Positions 41,626 through 50,387 of a stretch of 64,000 bases of DNA are shown in pieces. Location: assembly GCA_964462675.1 (NCBI GenBank), contig CAYWYS010000014.1:5248-69247 (forward strand), in the 5' to 3' direction. The stretch comes from XN24 sp964462675 (GTDB lineage: Bacteria > Pseudomonadota > Gammaproteobacteria > Steroidobacterales > XN24). A program made the position numbers and the translations under genes. Below the pieces are notes generated by a model. It was not told the DNA's origin. It did no database searches and saw only the letters and a list, made by a program, of their open reading frames with translations. How positions within the stretch are numbered: the first letter of the stretch is position 1; every line of letters starts with the position of its first letter.

Positions 41626-43203
41626 TTACTTGACGACCGGCGGCGTGTCGAAAGTGTGGTGCGGCGCCGGCGAGGGCACGGTCCACTCGAGGCCGTGCGA
41701 GCCCTCCCAGACGCCCGCGGTCGCCTGCTGGCCGCCCTTGGCGCAGCGGTAGATGTTCCAGGCGAACAGCAGCTGCGAGAAGCCGAACACGAACGCGCCG
41801 ACGGTCGCGATCGCGTTGAAGTCCGAGAACTGCGTCGCGTAGTCGGGAATCCTGCGCGGCATTCCGGCCAGTCCGACGAAGTGCATCGGGAAGAATGTCA
41901 CGTTGACCGAGATCGCGGTCAGCCAGAAATGCAGCTTGCCCATCGTTTCGTTGTACATGTGGCCGGTCCACTTGGGCAGCCAGTAGTACACCCCCGCCAT
42001 GATGGCGAACACGGCGCCCGGCACCAGCACGTAGTGGAAGTGGGCGACGACGAAGTAGGAGTCGTGGTACTGCAGGTCGGCCGGCACGATCGCGAGCATC
42101 AGCCCGGAGAAGCCGCCGATCGTGAACAGGAACACAAAGGCCAGGGCAAACAGCATCGGCGTCTCGAAAGTCATCGAGCCGCGCCACATGGTCGCCACCC
42201 AGTTGAACACCTTCACGCCGGTCGGCACCGCAATCAGCATGGTCGTGAACATGAAGAACAGCTGGCCGGCCAGCGGCATGCCGACGGTGAACATGTGGTG
42301 CGCCCACACGATGAAGGACAGGAAGGCGATGCTGGCCGTGGCGTAGACCATCGCGCTGTAGCCGAACAGCGGCTTGCGGGCGAAGGTCGGGATGATTTCC
42401 GAGACGATCCCGAACGCCGGCAGGATCATGATGTAGACCTCTGGGTGTCCGAAGAACCAGAAGATGTGCTGGAACATCACCGGGTCGCCGCCGCCGGCGG
42501 CCGTGAAGAATGCCGTGCCGAAGTACTTGTCGGTCAGCAGCATCGTGACCGCGCCCGCCAGCACCGGCATGACCAGGATCAGCAGGTAGGCGGTGATCAG
42601 CCACGTCCAGACGAACAGCGGCATCTTCAGCAGCGTCATGCCGGGCGCACGCATGTTCATGATCGTCACGATGATGTTGATGGCGCCCATGATCGAGGAC
42701 AGGCCCATCAGGTGAATCGAGAAGATCACGAACGGGAAGGCATTGCCGGTCTGCAGCACCAGCGGCGGGTACAGCGTCCACCCGGAGGCGGGTCCGCCGC
42801 CCGGCAGGAACAGGGTCATCAGCAGCAGCGTGAACGCGAACGGCAGGATCCAGAAGCTCCAGTTGTTGAGCCGCGGCAGCGCCATGTCCGGCGCGCCGAC
42901 CTGCAACGGGACCATCCAGTTGGCCAGTCCGACGAAAGCCGGCATGACCGCGCCGAAGATCATCGCCAGCGCGTGCATCGTGGTCATCTGGTTGAAGAAG
43001 GCCGGATCGACGAACTGGAGGCCCGGCTGGAACAGCTCGGCGCGGATCACCAGCGCCATTGCGCCGCCGACAAAGAACATGACCAGGCTGAACACCAGGT
43101 ACATCGTGCCGATGTCCTTGTGGTTCGTGGTCGTCAGCCAGCGCATGATGCCGGTCGGGTGGTGGCCGTGATCGCCGTGCTCTGCGTGGGTCGCGGTGGA
43201 CAT
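41626..43203 (-). CDS. ctaD: Cytochrome c oxidase subunit I (aa3-type)
   Basis: Subunit I holds low-spin heme and the heme a3-CuB centre where O2 is reduced. The 525-residue, twelve-helix protein keeps all ligands: His77 (TTMHALA) and His390 for the low-spin heme, His388 for the high-spin heme, and His253, His302 and His303 for CuB, with cross-linked Tyr257 in GHPEVY. Glu255 and Asp106 (D-channel) and Thr328/Lys331 (K-channel) make it an A1-type pump. ATG 43203 is chosen since the conserved WLTTTNHKDIGTMYL follows; the open frame upstream is coxB antisense phase. It follows coxB by 23 bp. Confidence 0.97.
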   Translation of the reverse strand: MSTATHAEHGDHGHHPTGIMRWLTTTNHKDIGTMYLVFSLVMFFVGGAMALVIRAELFQPGLQFVDPAFFNQMTTMHALAMIFGAVMPAFVGLANWMVPLQVGAPDMALPRLNNWSFWILPFAFTLLLMTLFLPGGGPASGWTLYPPLVLQTGNAFPFVIFSIHLMGLSSIMGAINIIVTIMNMRAPGMTLLKMPLFVWTWLITAYLLILVMPVLAGAVTMLLTDKYFGTAFFTAAGGGDPVMFQHIFWFFGHPEVYIMILPAFGIVSEIIPTFARKPLFGYSAMVYATASIAFLSFIVWAHHMFTVGMPLAGQLFFMFTTMLIAVPTGVKVFNWVATMWRGSMTFETPMLFALAFVFLFTIGGFSGLMLAIVPADLQYHDSYFVVAHFHYVLVPGAVFAIMAGVYYWLPKWTGHMYNETMGKLHFWLTAISVNVTFFPMHFVGLAGMPRRIPDYATQFSDFNAIATVGAFVFGFSQLLFAWNIYRCAKGGQQATAGVWEGSHGLEWTVPSPAPHHTFDTPPVVK

Positions 43204-43226
43204 CTCGGGAATCTCCTGGGTTCGGC

Positions 43227-44414
43227 TCAGCGGACGGCAGCGATGTCGGCGGGTGCTACGAGGTCGCCGCTTTCGTTGCCCCAGGCATTGCGCTGGTAGG
43301 TGATGATGGCCGCCAGCTCCTCGTTGGCGAGCTGTGGCCCGAATCCGGCCATCGCGGTGCCGGTGCGACCGTGCACGGCAAGCTTGATGTGCTCGTCCCT
43401 GCTGACGGCGGTGCCGGCAAGCGGCGGGAATCCGGCGGCCGGCAGGCCCTGGCCGTTGGCCTGGTGGCAGGCGGCGCAGTTGCTGGCATGCAGGGTTTCG
43501 CCGCGCGCCATCACCGTGTCCAGGGTCCAGGGCTCGGCGGGCGCCGCGGCCGTGTCGGCCATCGAGGCGGCCGGCGACTCGGGGGCCGTGGATGCCAGGC
43601 GGGTTTCGGCGCGGGGGGCCTGCGCGGCCAGCCAGGTGGTGTATTCGGCGACCGGCAGGACCTCGACGACGACCGGCATGAAGCCGTGATCGCGGCCGCA
43701 GAGCTCGGCGCACTGGCCGCGGTAGATGCCGGGTTCTTCCGCCTGGAACCAGAACTCGTTGACGAAGCCGGGAATCGCGTCCTTCTTGCCGCCGAAGTCC
43801 GGCACCCACCAGGAGTGGATGACGTCGTTGGCGGTCAACAGCAGCCGCACCTTGGCGCCAACCGGCACGACCAGCGGCCGATCCACGTCAAGCAGGTAAT
43901 TCTCCACCGACCGCACATCGACCCCGGACCGAAGCTGCCGGGCGCGGTTGGATTCTTCCGACAGCCGGCTGAAGAAGCTGACGCCTTCGTCGAGGTACTC
44001 GTAATGCCACATCCATTGGTAGCCGGTGACCTTGACCGTCATGTCGCTGTTGCGGGTGTCTTCCATGCGGATCAGCGTGTCCGCTGCGGGCACGGCCATC
44101 GCGACCAGGATCACGATGGGAATAACGGTCCAGACGATCTCGACCCGGGTGCTGTGCGAGAACTTGGCCGGCTCGACACCGCGCGATTTGCGGTGGTACA
44201 CGATGGACCAGAGCATCGCGCCGAACACGATGATCGCGATCACCACGCAGATGCCGAAAATCAGCATGTGAAGGCCATAGACCTCCTCGCTGATCGCGGT
44301 CACCCCGCGCGGCATGTTCACCGCCCAGTCGGCCCGTGCCGACGCCTGTAAGGCGAGGGTCAACCCCGCGCCTGCCGCAATGCGGCCCATCCACCGTGTC
44401 GTGGTCTTGGACAT
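43227..44414 (-). CDS. ctaC: Cytochrome c oxidase subunit II with fused cytochrome c domain
   Basis: Subunit II accepts electrons at CuA. The 395-residue precursor has a signal peptide (about 1-28), two membrane helices (about 48-72 and 93-112), and a cupredoxin domain with CuA ligands His200, Cys235, Cys239, His243 and Met246 in CAELCGRDHGFM. A linker rich in Ala and Pro (about 266-295) leads to a C-terminal cytochrome c domain with heme motif CAACH (313-317) and a distal Met in GTAMAGFG. The fusion makes this a caa3-like oxidase. It is first in the operon; DUF2244 lies 30 bp upstream on the same strand. Confidence 0.96.
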   Translation of the reverse strand: MSKTTTRWMGRIAAGAGLTLALQASARADWAVNMPRGVTAISEEVYGLHMLIFGICVVIAIIVFGAMLWSIVYHRKSRGVEPAKFSHSTRVEIVWTVIPIVILVAMAVPAADTLIRMEDTRNSDMTVKVTGYQWMWHYEYLDEGVSFFSRLSEESNRARQLRSGVDVRSVENYLLDVDRPLVVPVGAKVRLLLTANDVIHSWWVPDFGGKKDAIPGFVNEFWFQAEEPGIYRGQCAELCGRDHGFMPVVVEVLPVAEYTTWLAAQAPRAETRLASTAPESPAASMADTAAAPAEPWTLDTVMARGETLHASNCAACHQANGQGLPAAGFPPLAGTAVSRDEHIKLAVHGRTGTAMAGFGPQLANEELAAIITYQRNAWGNESGDLVAPADIAAVR

Positions 44415-44444
44415 CAGTCCGGGCTCCCCTCGATCAGGACTCTC

Positions 44445-44999
44445 TCACTCACAATCTTTCGCCGCCGACCGCTCCCCGGTTGCATGCGACAGCTCCCTGC
44501 CGTCGATCAGCTCCGCGAGGCGGCCGCGCATACTCTGGCGCTCGGTCTCGGTCAGCACGGCGCCGACTTCCCAGCGCTTGCCGTGGCAGCGCAACAGCAG
44601 TCGGCTCGGATGACCGCGCCAGCGCGCCGGCACCAGCTCAACCTTCGTCCAGTTGCGCGGCAGCTCGAAACGCTCCTCCACCGCGCCAACACCTTTCTCG
44701 ATGACGATCCGGTCCGGGTAGATGCTGACGACCTCCCGGTAGCGGCCGCGTCGCTGGCTCAGGCCCAGCGCCAGGCCCAGCACGAACAGCTCGAGCCCGG
44801 CGAACGGCAGCACTGGCCAGAAACCGCGCGCCGCCAGCAAGCCCGCGATCAACAGGGACATCCCTGCCGTCACGCCGAAGAACAGCAGCGCACCCTGCCG
44901 GGTCAGCGACGAATTCGCGCTGACCAGGATCTGTCCGAGGGGCTGGTCGCTGGCACCGGAGACGTCTTCAACCTCCCGTGGCGCACCACGGCATCTCAA
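44445..44999 (-). CDS. DUF2244 membrane protein
   Basis: A protein of about 184 residues with two membrane helices (around residues 38-58 and 62-80) and a C-terminal soluble part. LVSANSSLTRQGALLFFG and SQRRGRYREVVSIYPDRIVIEKG fit DUF2244. The start is uncertain: the frame has no ATG near the conserved region, and TTG 44999 is the nearest candidate. DUF2244 genes often sit beside aa3 oxidase operons, as here upstream of coxB, but no function is known. Confidence 0.7.
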   Translation of the reverse strand: MRCRGAPREVEDVSGASDQPLGQILVSANSSLTRQGALLFFGVTAGMSLLIAGLLAARGFWPVLPFAGLELFVLGLALGLSQRRGRYREVVSIYPDRIVIEKGVGAVEERFELPRNWTKVELVPARWRGHPSRLLLRCHGKRWEVGAVLTETERQSMRGRLAELIDGRELSHATGERSAAKDCE

Positions 45000-45063
45000 A
45001 AGCCGGGCAATCGTAAGTGAATGCCGCAATGGCACGCAACATCGAATGTGGTGAGCGCGCAAC

Positions 45064-45756
45064 TCAGCCCGCCAGCCGGGCGGGCAGGTCCGCGGGCAGC
45101 GCCCCGGCGGCCTCGCGCACCCGCGCAGCCTCGTCGGGCCCGCGGCAGACCGGCAGTCGCGCCAGCAGCGGGGCGTGCAGCCGCTCGGCCAGCGCCGCGA
45201 TGTTCGCCTCGCGCCGCGGCATGTCCGGATCGACCGGGTTTGCCACCCAGCCGGCGAGTTCCAGGCCATCGGCGCGAATCGCCTCCGCGGTCAGCAGCGC
45301 GTGATTGAGGCAGCCGAGCCGCAGGCCGACGACCAGTGCGACCGGCAGGCCGAGCCCGCGCGCGACATCGGCGAGCGTTTCCCCGGGGCCGATCGGCACG
45401 CGCCAGCCGCCCGCCCCTTCGACGACGAGGAACGCTGTGCCGGCCGCCGCCGCGCGGCAGGCCGAGACGAGTGCCGCCGCGTCCAGCCTCATGCCGGCCT
45501 CGCTGGCGGCGATGTGCGGCGCAATGGCCGGCGCGAGCGCGATCGGGTTCAGGGTCGCCAGTGGCGCCGGCGCCGCGGCCGCGAGCAGCTCGGCATCGGT
45601 GCTGACGAGCCGTCCGGCCTCCCTGCGACAGCCGGCCGCAACCGGCTTGCAGGCGGCGGCCGCGATGCCGGCCGCGCGGAGCTGCAACAGCAGCGCGGCG
45701 GCAAACAGCGTCTTGCCGACGCCCGTGTCGGTGCCGGTCACGAACACGCCCCGCAT
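45064..45756 (-). CDS. bioD: Dethiobiotin synthetase
   Basis: BioD closes the ureido ring of dethiobiotin from DAPA, CO2 and ATP. The 230-residue protein begins with the P-loop FVTGTDTGVGKT; KPVAAG, VEGAGGWRVPIGPGETLADVARGLGLPVALVVGLRLGCLNHALLT are family segments. It is last in bioB-F-H-C-D and overlaps bioC by 1 nt (TGATG). Confidence 0.97.
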   Translation of the reverse strand: MRGVFVTGTDTGVGKTLFAAALLLQLRAAGIAAAACKPVAAGCRREAGRLVSTDAELLAAAAPAPLATLNPIALAPAIAPHIAASEAGMRLDAAALVSACRAAAAGTAFLVVEGAGGWRVPIGPGETLADVARGLGLPVALVVGLRLGCLNHALLTAEAIRADGLELAGWVANPVDPDMPRREANIAALAERLHAPLLARLPVCRGPDEAARVREAAGALPADLPARLAG

Positions 45757-46628
45757 CAGCCGCGCCGTCCGAGCCGTGCCAGCGGCACGGCGACTTCGCC
45801 GCCCGGCGGCTTGCCAGCCCGCGGCGCGCCGGCCCAGGCGTGGCCGTAGACGACCTCCCAGGTCGCCGGCAGGCGCCCCTCGTGTCGCAGTGCCTCGTAA
45901 TGCGCTTCGACGGCCGCGAGGCGCCGCCGCCCGGTCAGGCCGCGGCTGCGCCCGGCGGTCGCATTGCGGGCGCCCATCGTCTTCAGGTCGCCCATCAGGC
46001 TGCGGACGTCGGCGTAGGTCAGGGTGAGATGCTCCATGTCCATGACCGGTTCACCGAGGCCGGCGCGCAGCAGCGCGTCGCCGAGGTCATGCATGTCGAT
46101 GAAGCGGCTGACATGCGTGTGGCCGTCAGCCCGCCCCCAGGCCGCGCGCAGCTCCTTCAGCGTGTCCGGGCCGAAGCTCGTGAACAGCACGAGGCCGCCG
46201 GGCCGCAACACCCGACGGAACTCCGCGAACACCCGGTCCGGTTCATTGCACCACTGCAGCATCAGGTTGGAGAACACCAGGTCCACCGAGGCGTCGGCCA
46301 GCGGCAGCGCTGCGGCATCGGCGCACACGGCATCGAGGCGCCGCAGCCACGGCCGCTGCCGGCGCGCGGCGCGCAGCATGCCCGGCGCGAGATCCAGCGC
46401 GACGAGCTCGGCGCCGCGGTATTTGCGCAGCAGGGCGCCTGCGCCGCGGCCGGTGCCGCAACCCGCGTCGAGAATCCGCCGCGGCTGGATCCGGAACAGC
46501 TCGAGGCGATCCAGCAGCCGCTCGCGAACCTCGGCCTGGAGCACCGCCACGGCATCGTAGTCGCCGGCAGCGGCATCGAAGGATGCGCCCACCCGGCGCG
46601 CATCGAGTGCGAATGGATCGCCGCTCAT
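45756..46628 (-). CDS. bioC: Malonyl-ACP O-methyltransferase
   Basis: BioC methylates malonyl-ACP to start pimelate synthesis through the fatty acid cycle. The 290-residue protein has SAM motif I ILDAGCGTGRGAG, the acidic VALDLAPGM and SNLMLQWCNEP, which is characteristic of BioC. ATG 46628 is chosen because RRVGASFDAAAGDYDAVAVLQ follows; the ORF continues upstream without support. It overlaps bioH by 4 nt. Confidence 0.95.
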   Translation of the reverse strand: MSGDPFALDARRVGASFDAAAGDYDAVAVLQAEVRERLLDRLELFRIQPRRILDAGCGTGRGAGALLRKYRGAELVALDLAPGMLRAARRQRPWLRRLDAVCADAAALPLADASVDLVFSNLMLQWCNEPDRVFAEFRRVLRPGGLVLFTSFGPDTLKELRAAWGRADGHTHVSRFIDMHDLGDALLRAGLGEPVMDMEHLTLTYADVRSLMGDLKTMGARNATAGRSRGLTGRRRLAAVEAHYEALRHEGRLPATWEVVYGHAWAGAPRAGKPPGGEVAVPLARLGRRG

Positions 46629-47404
46629 GCGACCGCTTCCTCGCCGCCCAGGAAGCTGGCCACAGTGGCGACGAACAGCTCGGGATGGGTCAGGAAGGGC
46701 GCATGCGCCGCCCCCGGCAGCTCGACGAAGCGCCCGGCCGGCAGCGCCGCGGCGAGGCGCCTGCCGGCGGCGGCCGGCGTCAGGCGGTCGCGCTCCCCGG
46801 CGATCACCAGCGCGGGCTGGCGCAGCCCCGTCAGCCGCGCGCGCAGGTCGGTTGCGGCGAGGATGCCGAGGCCGGCGCGCAGTGCGCCGGGCGCCGGATC
46901 GCCACGCTCCAGCAAAGTTGCGCGCAGCGCCGGCAGCAGCGCCGCGGCCCGCCGGTCGCCACGCAGTTGCAGCGCCAGGAAATTTCGCACGGCGCGGCGA
47001 TGATCGACGCTCAGTGAGGCCGCGAATTCCGCGAAGGTCTCGGCGGGCATCGCGCACGGCCATCCGGGTGCGGCGACGAAGCGCGGCGTCGTCGCAACCA
47101 GCACGAGGCGGCTGATCGCGTGGCCGGCGAGCGCCGCGCTCATCGCCAGCTGGCCGCCAAGCGACCAGCCGAGCCAGGCGGCATGCCGCGGCGCGACTGC
47201 TGCGATTGCCGCGACCGCCTCGTCGAGCCCGAAGCCGCCCGGCGGGCAGGCGCTGTGGCCGTGGCCGGGCAAGTCGATGGAGGTGACGCAAAAGTGCCGC
47301 GACAAGGCCGGCAACAGCGTCGCCCAGATGCCGGAGTGCAGCCCCCAGCCGTGCAGCAGCACGAGCTTTGGTCCGCGTCCGGCAGTTTCCGCGTGCAGCC
47401 TCAT
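46625..47404 (-). CDS. bioH: Pimeloyl-ACP methyl ester esterase
   Basis: BioH removes the methyl ester from pimeloyl-ACP methyl ester so that BioF can use it. The 259-residue alpha/beta hydrolase has LVLLHGWGLHSGIW, the nucleophile elbow GWSLGG, the acid region AGERDRLTP and the histidine in GAAHAPFLTHPE. ATG 47404 overlaps the bioF stop by 4 nt. Position between bioF and bioC confirms BioH rather than another hydrolase. Confidence 0.95.
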   Translation of the reverse strand: MRLHAETAGRGPKLVLLHGWGLHSGIWATLLPALSRHFCVTSIDLPGHGHSACPPGGFGLDEAVAAIAAVAPRHAAWLGWSLGGQLAMSAALAGHAISRLVLVATTPRFVAAPGWPCAMPAETFAEFAASLSVDHRRAVRNFLALQLRGDRRAAALLPALRATLLERGDPAPGALRAGLGILAATDLRARLTGLRQPALVIAGERDRLTPAAAGRRLAAALPAGRFVELPGAAHAPFLTHPELFVATVASFLGGEEAVA

Positions 47405-48600
47405 GCTGTGCGATCCGCGCGCAGCGCGGCGATCCCGGCCAGCGTCGCCAGCAGCCGATCGACGTCCTCGTCGCGGTGCACGGCGGAAAACGTGATGCGC
47501 AGGCGCGCCGATCCGGCCGGCACGGTCGGCGGCCTGATCGGCGTCGCCCACAGGCCGGCCTGGTAAAGCGCCTCGGCCGCCGCCAGCACGGCGCGCGCGT
47601 CACCGGCGATGACGGGCTGGATCGGCGTCGTCGATGGCGTCAGGCGCAAGCCGAGCGCCGCGGCGCCACGGCGGAACCGCGTCACCAGCGTCGCAAGGCG
47701 CTCGCGCCGCCAGTCCTCGTCCCGCGCGATCCGGAGCGCCGCGCGGGTCGCCGCGGCCACGGCGGGCGGCGGGGCCGTGGTGTAGATATAGGTGCGCGCC
47801 CGCTGGATCAGCGTCTCGACGAGCGCATCGGAGCCTGCGACGAATGCGCCGAAGGTGCCGAAGGCCTTGCCGAGCGTGCCGACCAGCGCAGTGACGGCGC
47901 CGGGATCGAGGCCGGCGGCGGCGACAGAGCCGCGCCCTTGCGGGCCGACGACGCCGAGCCCGTGGGCGTCGTCCACCAGCAGCCCGGCGCCAGCCGTGCG
48001 CGCGAGGCTTGCCAGGGCGTCGAGCGGCGCCGCGTCGCCGTCCATGCTGAATACGCCGTCGGTCACGATGAAGCGGCGGCCGGAGGCCGGTTCCGCGAGG
48101 CGACGGGCGGCCGCAGCCGGGTCCGTGTGCGCATAGCGGCGCACCTTGGCGCCGCACAGCCGGCTCGCGTCGATCAACGAGGCGTGGTTGAGCTTGTCCT
48201 CGACGACCAGGTCGCCGCGACCGGCCAGCGCGCCGACCAGCCCGAGGTTTGCCATGTAGCCGGTCGAGAACAACAGCGCGCGCGGCAGGCCGGTGAACTC
48301 GGCCAGTTCCTCCTCGAGCGCCTGGTGCTCGGTCGTGTGCCCGGTGACGAGATGCGCGGCGCCGCTGCCGGCGCCCCAGGCGACGGCGCCGTCGGCCAGC
48401 GCGGCGGCGACGCGCCGGTCGCGCGCCAGCCCGAGATAGTCATTGCTGCAGAACGCCAGGCAGCGCCGGCCGTCGACCAGCAGCTCGGCGGGTCCGAGCG
48501 CCGCGTGCTGCGCGACGACGCGGCGGCGACGATACAGGCCCGCGGCGGCGAGTCGCCCGAGTTCGGCGTCGAGCCCTTCAGTTGCGCGCGGCGTCGCCAC
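47401..48600 (-). CDS. bioF: 8-amino-7-oxononanoate synthase
   Basis: BioF is the PLP enzyme condensing pimeloyl-ACP with L-alanine. The 399-residue protein has SNDYLGLA, the glycine-rich GSGAAHLVTGHTTEHQALE, DDAHGLGVVG (PLP-contacting Asp/His) and the Schiff-base lysine in VGTLGKAFGTFGAF. GTG 48600 is preferred because it starts the conserved N-terminus (EGLDAELGRL) and lies within bioB, giving a 23-nt overlap. Confidence 0.96.
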   Translation of the reverse strand: MATPRATEGLDAELGRLAAAGLYRRRRVVAQHAALGPAELLVDGRRCLAFCSNDYLGLARDRRVAAALADGAVAWGAGSGAAHLVTGHTTEHQALEEELAEFTGLPRALLFSTGYMANLGLVGALAGRGDLVVEDKLNHASLIDASRLCGAKVRRYAHTDPAAAARRLAEPASGRRFIVTDGVFSMDGDAAPLDALASLARTAGAGLLVDDAHGLGVVGPQGRGSVAAAGLDPGAVTALVGTLGKAFGTFGAFVAGSDALVETLIQRARTYIYTTAPPPAVAAATRAALRIARDEDWRRERLATLVTRFRRGAAALGLRLTPSTTPIQPVIAGDARAVLAAAEALYQAGLWATPIRPPTVPAGSARLRITFSAVHRDEDVDRLLATLAGIAALRADRTA

Positions 48601-49549
48601 GGGCGGGCTCCGGCACGAGGCCGAGCCGCCGGAACAGCGCCATGTCGCCATCGGCATCCGGGTTCGGCGTGGTCAGCAGCTTCTCGCCATAGAACACCGA
48701 GTTGGCGCCGGCAAAAAACGCCAGCGCCTGCATCTCGGCGCTCATCTCGGTCCGGCCGGCCGATAGCCTGAGGTGCGAGCCCGGCATCAGGATGCGCGCG
48801 ACGGCGATGGTGCGAACGAACTCGAAGGGATCGAGCGGCTCCGCGCCGGCCAATGGCGTGCCCGGCACCCGGACGAGCTGGTTGATCGGCACGCTCTCGG
48901 GATGCGCCGGCAGCGTCGCCAGTGTGTGCAGCAGCGCCACGCGGTCCTCGCGGGTCTCGCCCATGCCGAGGATGCCGCCGCAGCACACCTTGAGCCCGGC
49001 GTCGCGCACATGCTGCAGCGTCTCGAGCCGATCCGCGTAAGTGCGGGTCGTGATGATTTCCGGATAGAAGGCCTCGGACGTGTCGAGGTTGTGATTGTAG
49101 AAGTCGAGCCCGGCCGCGTGCAGCGCCTGGGCCTGCTCGGCGCTCAGCATGCCGAGCGTGGCGCAGGTCTCGAGCCCCAGCGCGCGCACCTGGCGCACCA
49201 TCTCGGCGACGGCCGCGAGCTGTTTCGGCTTCGGGTTGCGCCACGCCGCGCCCATGCAGAAACGCGTCGCGCCCGAGTCACGCGCGACGCGCGCGCGCTC
49301 CACGACCTGCGCGACTTCGAGCAGCGGATCGGCCGGCAGTCCGGTGTCGTGCCGGACGCTCTGCGGGCAATACGCGCAGTCTTCCGGGCAGGCGCCGGTC
49401 TTGACGGACAGCAGCGTGCTGACCTGCACCTCGTTGGGCGGGAAGTGCTCGCGGTGCACGCCATGGGCCCGGTAGAGCAAGTCGAACAACGGCAGTTCGA
49501 ACAACGCGCGCACTTCCTCGAGGCGCCAGTCCTGGCGGGCTGTGGTCAT
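48578..49549 (-). CDS. bioB: Biotin synthase
   Basis: BioB is the radical-SAM enzyme that inserts sulfur into dethiobiotin. The 323-residue protein has the [4Fe-4S] motif CPEDCAYC (Cys54, Cys58, Cys61) and the [2Fe-2S] ligands in RFCMGAAW, ETCATLG and KVCCGGI, with YNHNLDTSE and PINQLV. It is first in bioB-F-H-C-D; bioA is not in the window. The upstream region holds a promoter and BirA-type operator, so repression by biotinyl-AMP-BirA is expected. Confidence 0.98.
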   Translation of the reverse strand: MTTARQDWRLEEVRALFELPLFDLLYRAHGVHREHFPPNEVQVSTLLSVKTGACPEDCAYCPQSVRHDTGLPADPLLEVAQVVERARVARDSGATRFCMGAAWRNPKPKQLAAVAEMVRQVRALGLETCATLGMLSAEQAQALHAAGLDFYNHNLDTSEAFYPEIITTRTYADRLETLQHVRDAGLKVCCGGILGMGETREDRVALLHTLATLPAHPESVPINQLVRVPGTPLAGAEPLDPFEFVRTIAVARILMPGSHLRLSAGRTEMSAEMQALAFFAGANSVFYGEKLLTTPNPDADGDMALFRRLGLVPEPARGDAARN

Positions 49550-49643
49550 CTGCGGTCACTCGCTGTCGAAGGTCTCATTCCAGGCGATCCGGCCAGATAT
49601 GCCCGCCTCCGCAAATGGCGGCGACGCGGGACACTGCGCGGCG

Positions 49644-49673
49644 AGTATTCGGGCCGCGGGAACGGGCTGTCAA
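49644..49673 (-). promoter_or_regulatory. Promoter of bioB operon
   Basis: Reading the minus strand, a perfect -35 TTGACA (complement of 49668-49673) and AATACT (complement of 49644-49649) are 18 bp apart. The start of transcription would be near 49637, giving a leader of about 88 nt before bioB. The -35 box lies inside the BirA operator. Confidence 0.65.
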
Positions 49674-49699
49674 CCTGTGGAGTACAGAAAAGTTTACGA
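49667..49699. promoter_or_regulatory. BirA-type biotin operator
   Basis: Half-sites CTGTCAACC (49667-49675) and AGTTTACGA (49691-49699) flank exactly 15 bp, the spacing of the BirA operator TTGTAAACC-N15-GGTTTACAA. Each half matches 7 of 9 positions. It overlaps the bioB -35 hexamer, so bound BirA would block RNA polymerase. It sits between bioB and comF. Confidence 0.75.
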
Positions 49700-49715
49700 G
49701 CGACTGGGGCGGGCG

Positions 49716-50387
49716 TTGCCGCGCTGGGCCTGCGAGCTGTGCGGCGGGCCCGCGGGTCGGCTCGGGCTGTGTGCCGGGTGCCGTGACGACCTGCCGTGGA
49801 TCAGCCAGGCCTGCGTCCGCTGCGCGCGCCCGCTCGCAGCCGCCGGCGCGTGCGGTGCCTGCCGCGACGCGCACCTGCCATGGGCACGGGCCCTGGCCCC
49901 GTTGGCGTGGAGCTTCCCGGTGGACGCGCTCGTCAGCCGCTTCAAGTACGGCGGCGCGCTGCACTACGGCGCCTTGCTCGGTCGACTGCTCGCGGCGGCC
50001 TGCGCCGGGCGCCGGGCTGACGCCATCGTGCCGGTGCCGCTGCACCGCACGCGGCTCGCCGAGCGCGGCTTCAACCAGGCGCTCGAGCTCGCCCGGCCGA
50101 TCGCCCGCGCACTCGGTGCGCCGCTGCTGCACGGTGCCTGCCGTCGTATCGGCGCGACGCCGCCGCAGGCCGGACTCGCGGCGGCGCAGCGCTATCGCAA
50201 CCTGCGCGGCGCGTTCGCGGCGACGGGTGAAGTGCGGGACCTCCGGGTGGCGGTCGTCGACGACGTCCTGACCACCGGCTCGACGGCCGCCGCCTTGAGC
50301 CGCGAACTGCTGGCCGCCGGCGCGGCCGAGGTCGAAGTCTGGGCGGTCGCCCGCGGCGGGACCGCTCAGGCCGTTGCGAAGGTGTAG
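49716..50387 (+). CDS. comF: ComF family phosphoribosyltransferase-like protein
   Basis: ComF (GntX-like) proteins are linked to DNA uptake in competent bacteria. The 223-residue protein has an N-terminal zinc-type cysteine array (CELCGG, CAGC, CVRC, CGAC; residues about 6-55), then a PRTase domain with VPVPLHRTRLAERGFNQALELARPIA and the PRPP loop VAVVDDVLTTGSTAAAL. The start is unsure: TTG 49716 (GGGGCGGG upstream) gives the usual short lead to the first CxxC; GTG 49677 would place the start inside the BirA operator. It is divergent from bioB and ends overlapping ubiA by 22 nt. Confidence 0.85.
   Translation: MPRWACELCGGPAGRLGLCAGCRDDLPWISQACVRCARPLAAAGACGACRDAHLPWARALAPLAWSFPVDALVSRFKYGGALHYGALLGRLLAAACAGRRADAIVPVPLHRTRLAERGFNQALELARPIARALGAPLLHGACRRIGATPPQAGLAAAQRYRNLRGAFAATGEVRDLRVAVVDDVLTTGSTAAALSRELLAAGAAEVEVWAVARGGTAQAVAKV

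Noticed and set aside
41656..43299. 547-codon plus-strand frame opposite coxA
   Set aside because: Antisense shadow of the oxidase subunit; very His/Arg/Glu/Gln rich with no family signature.
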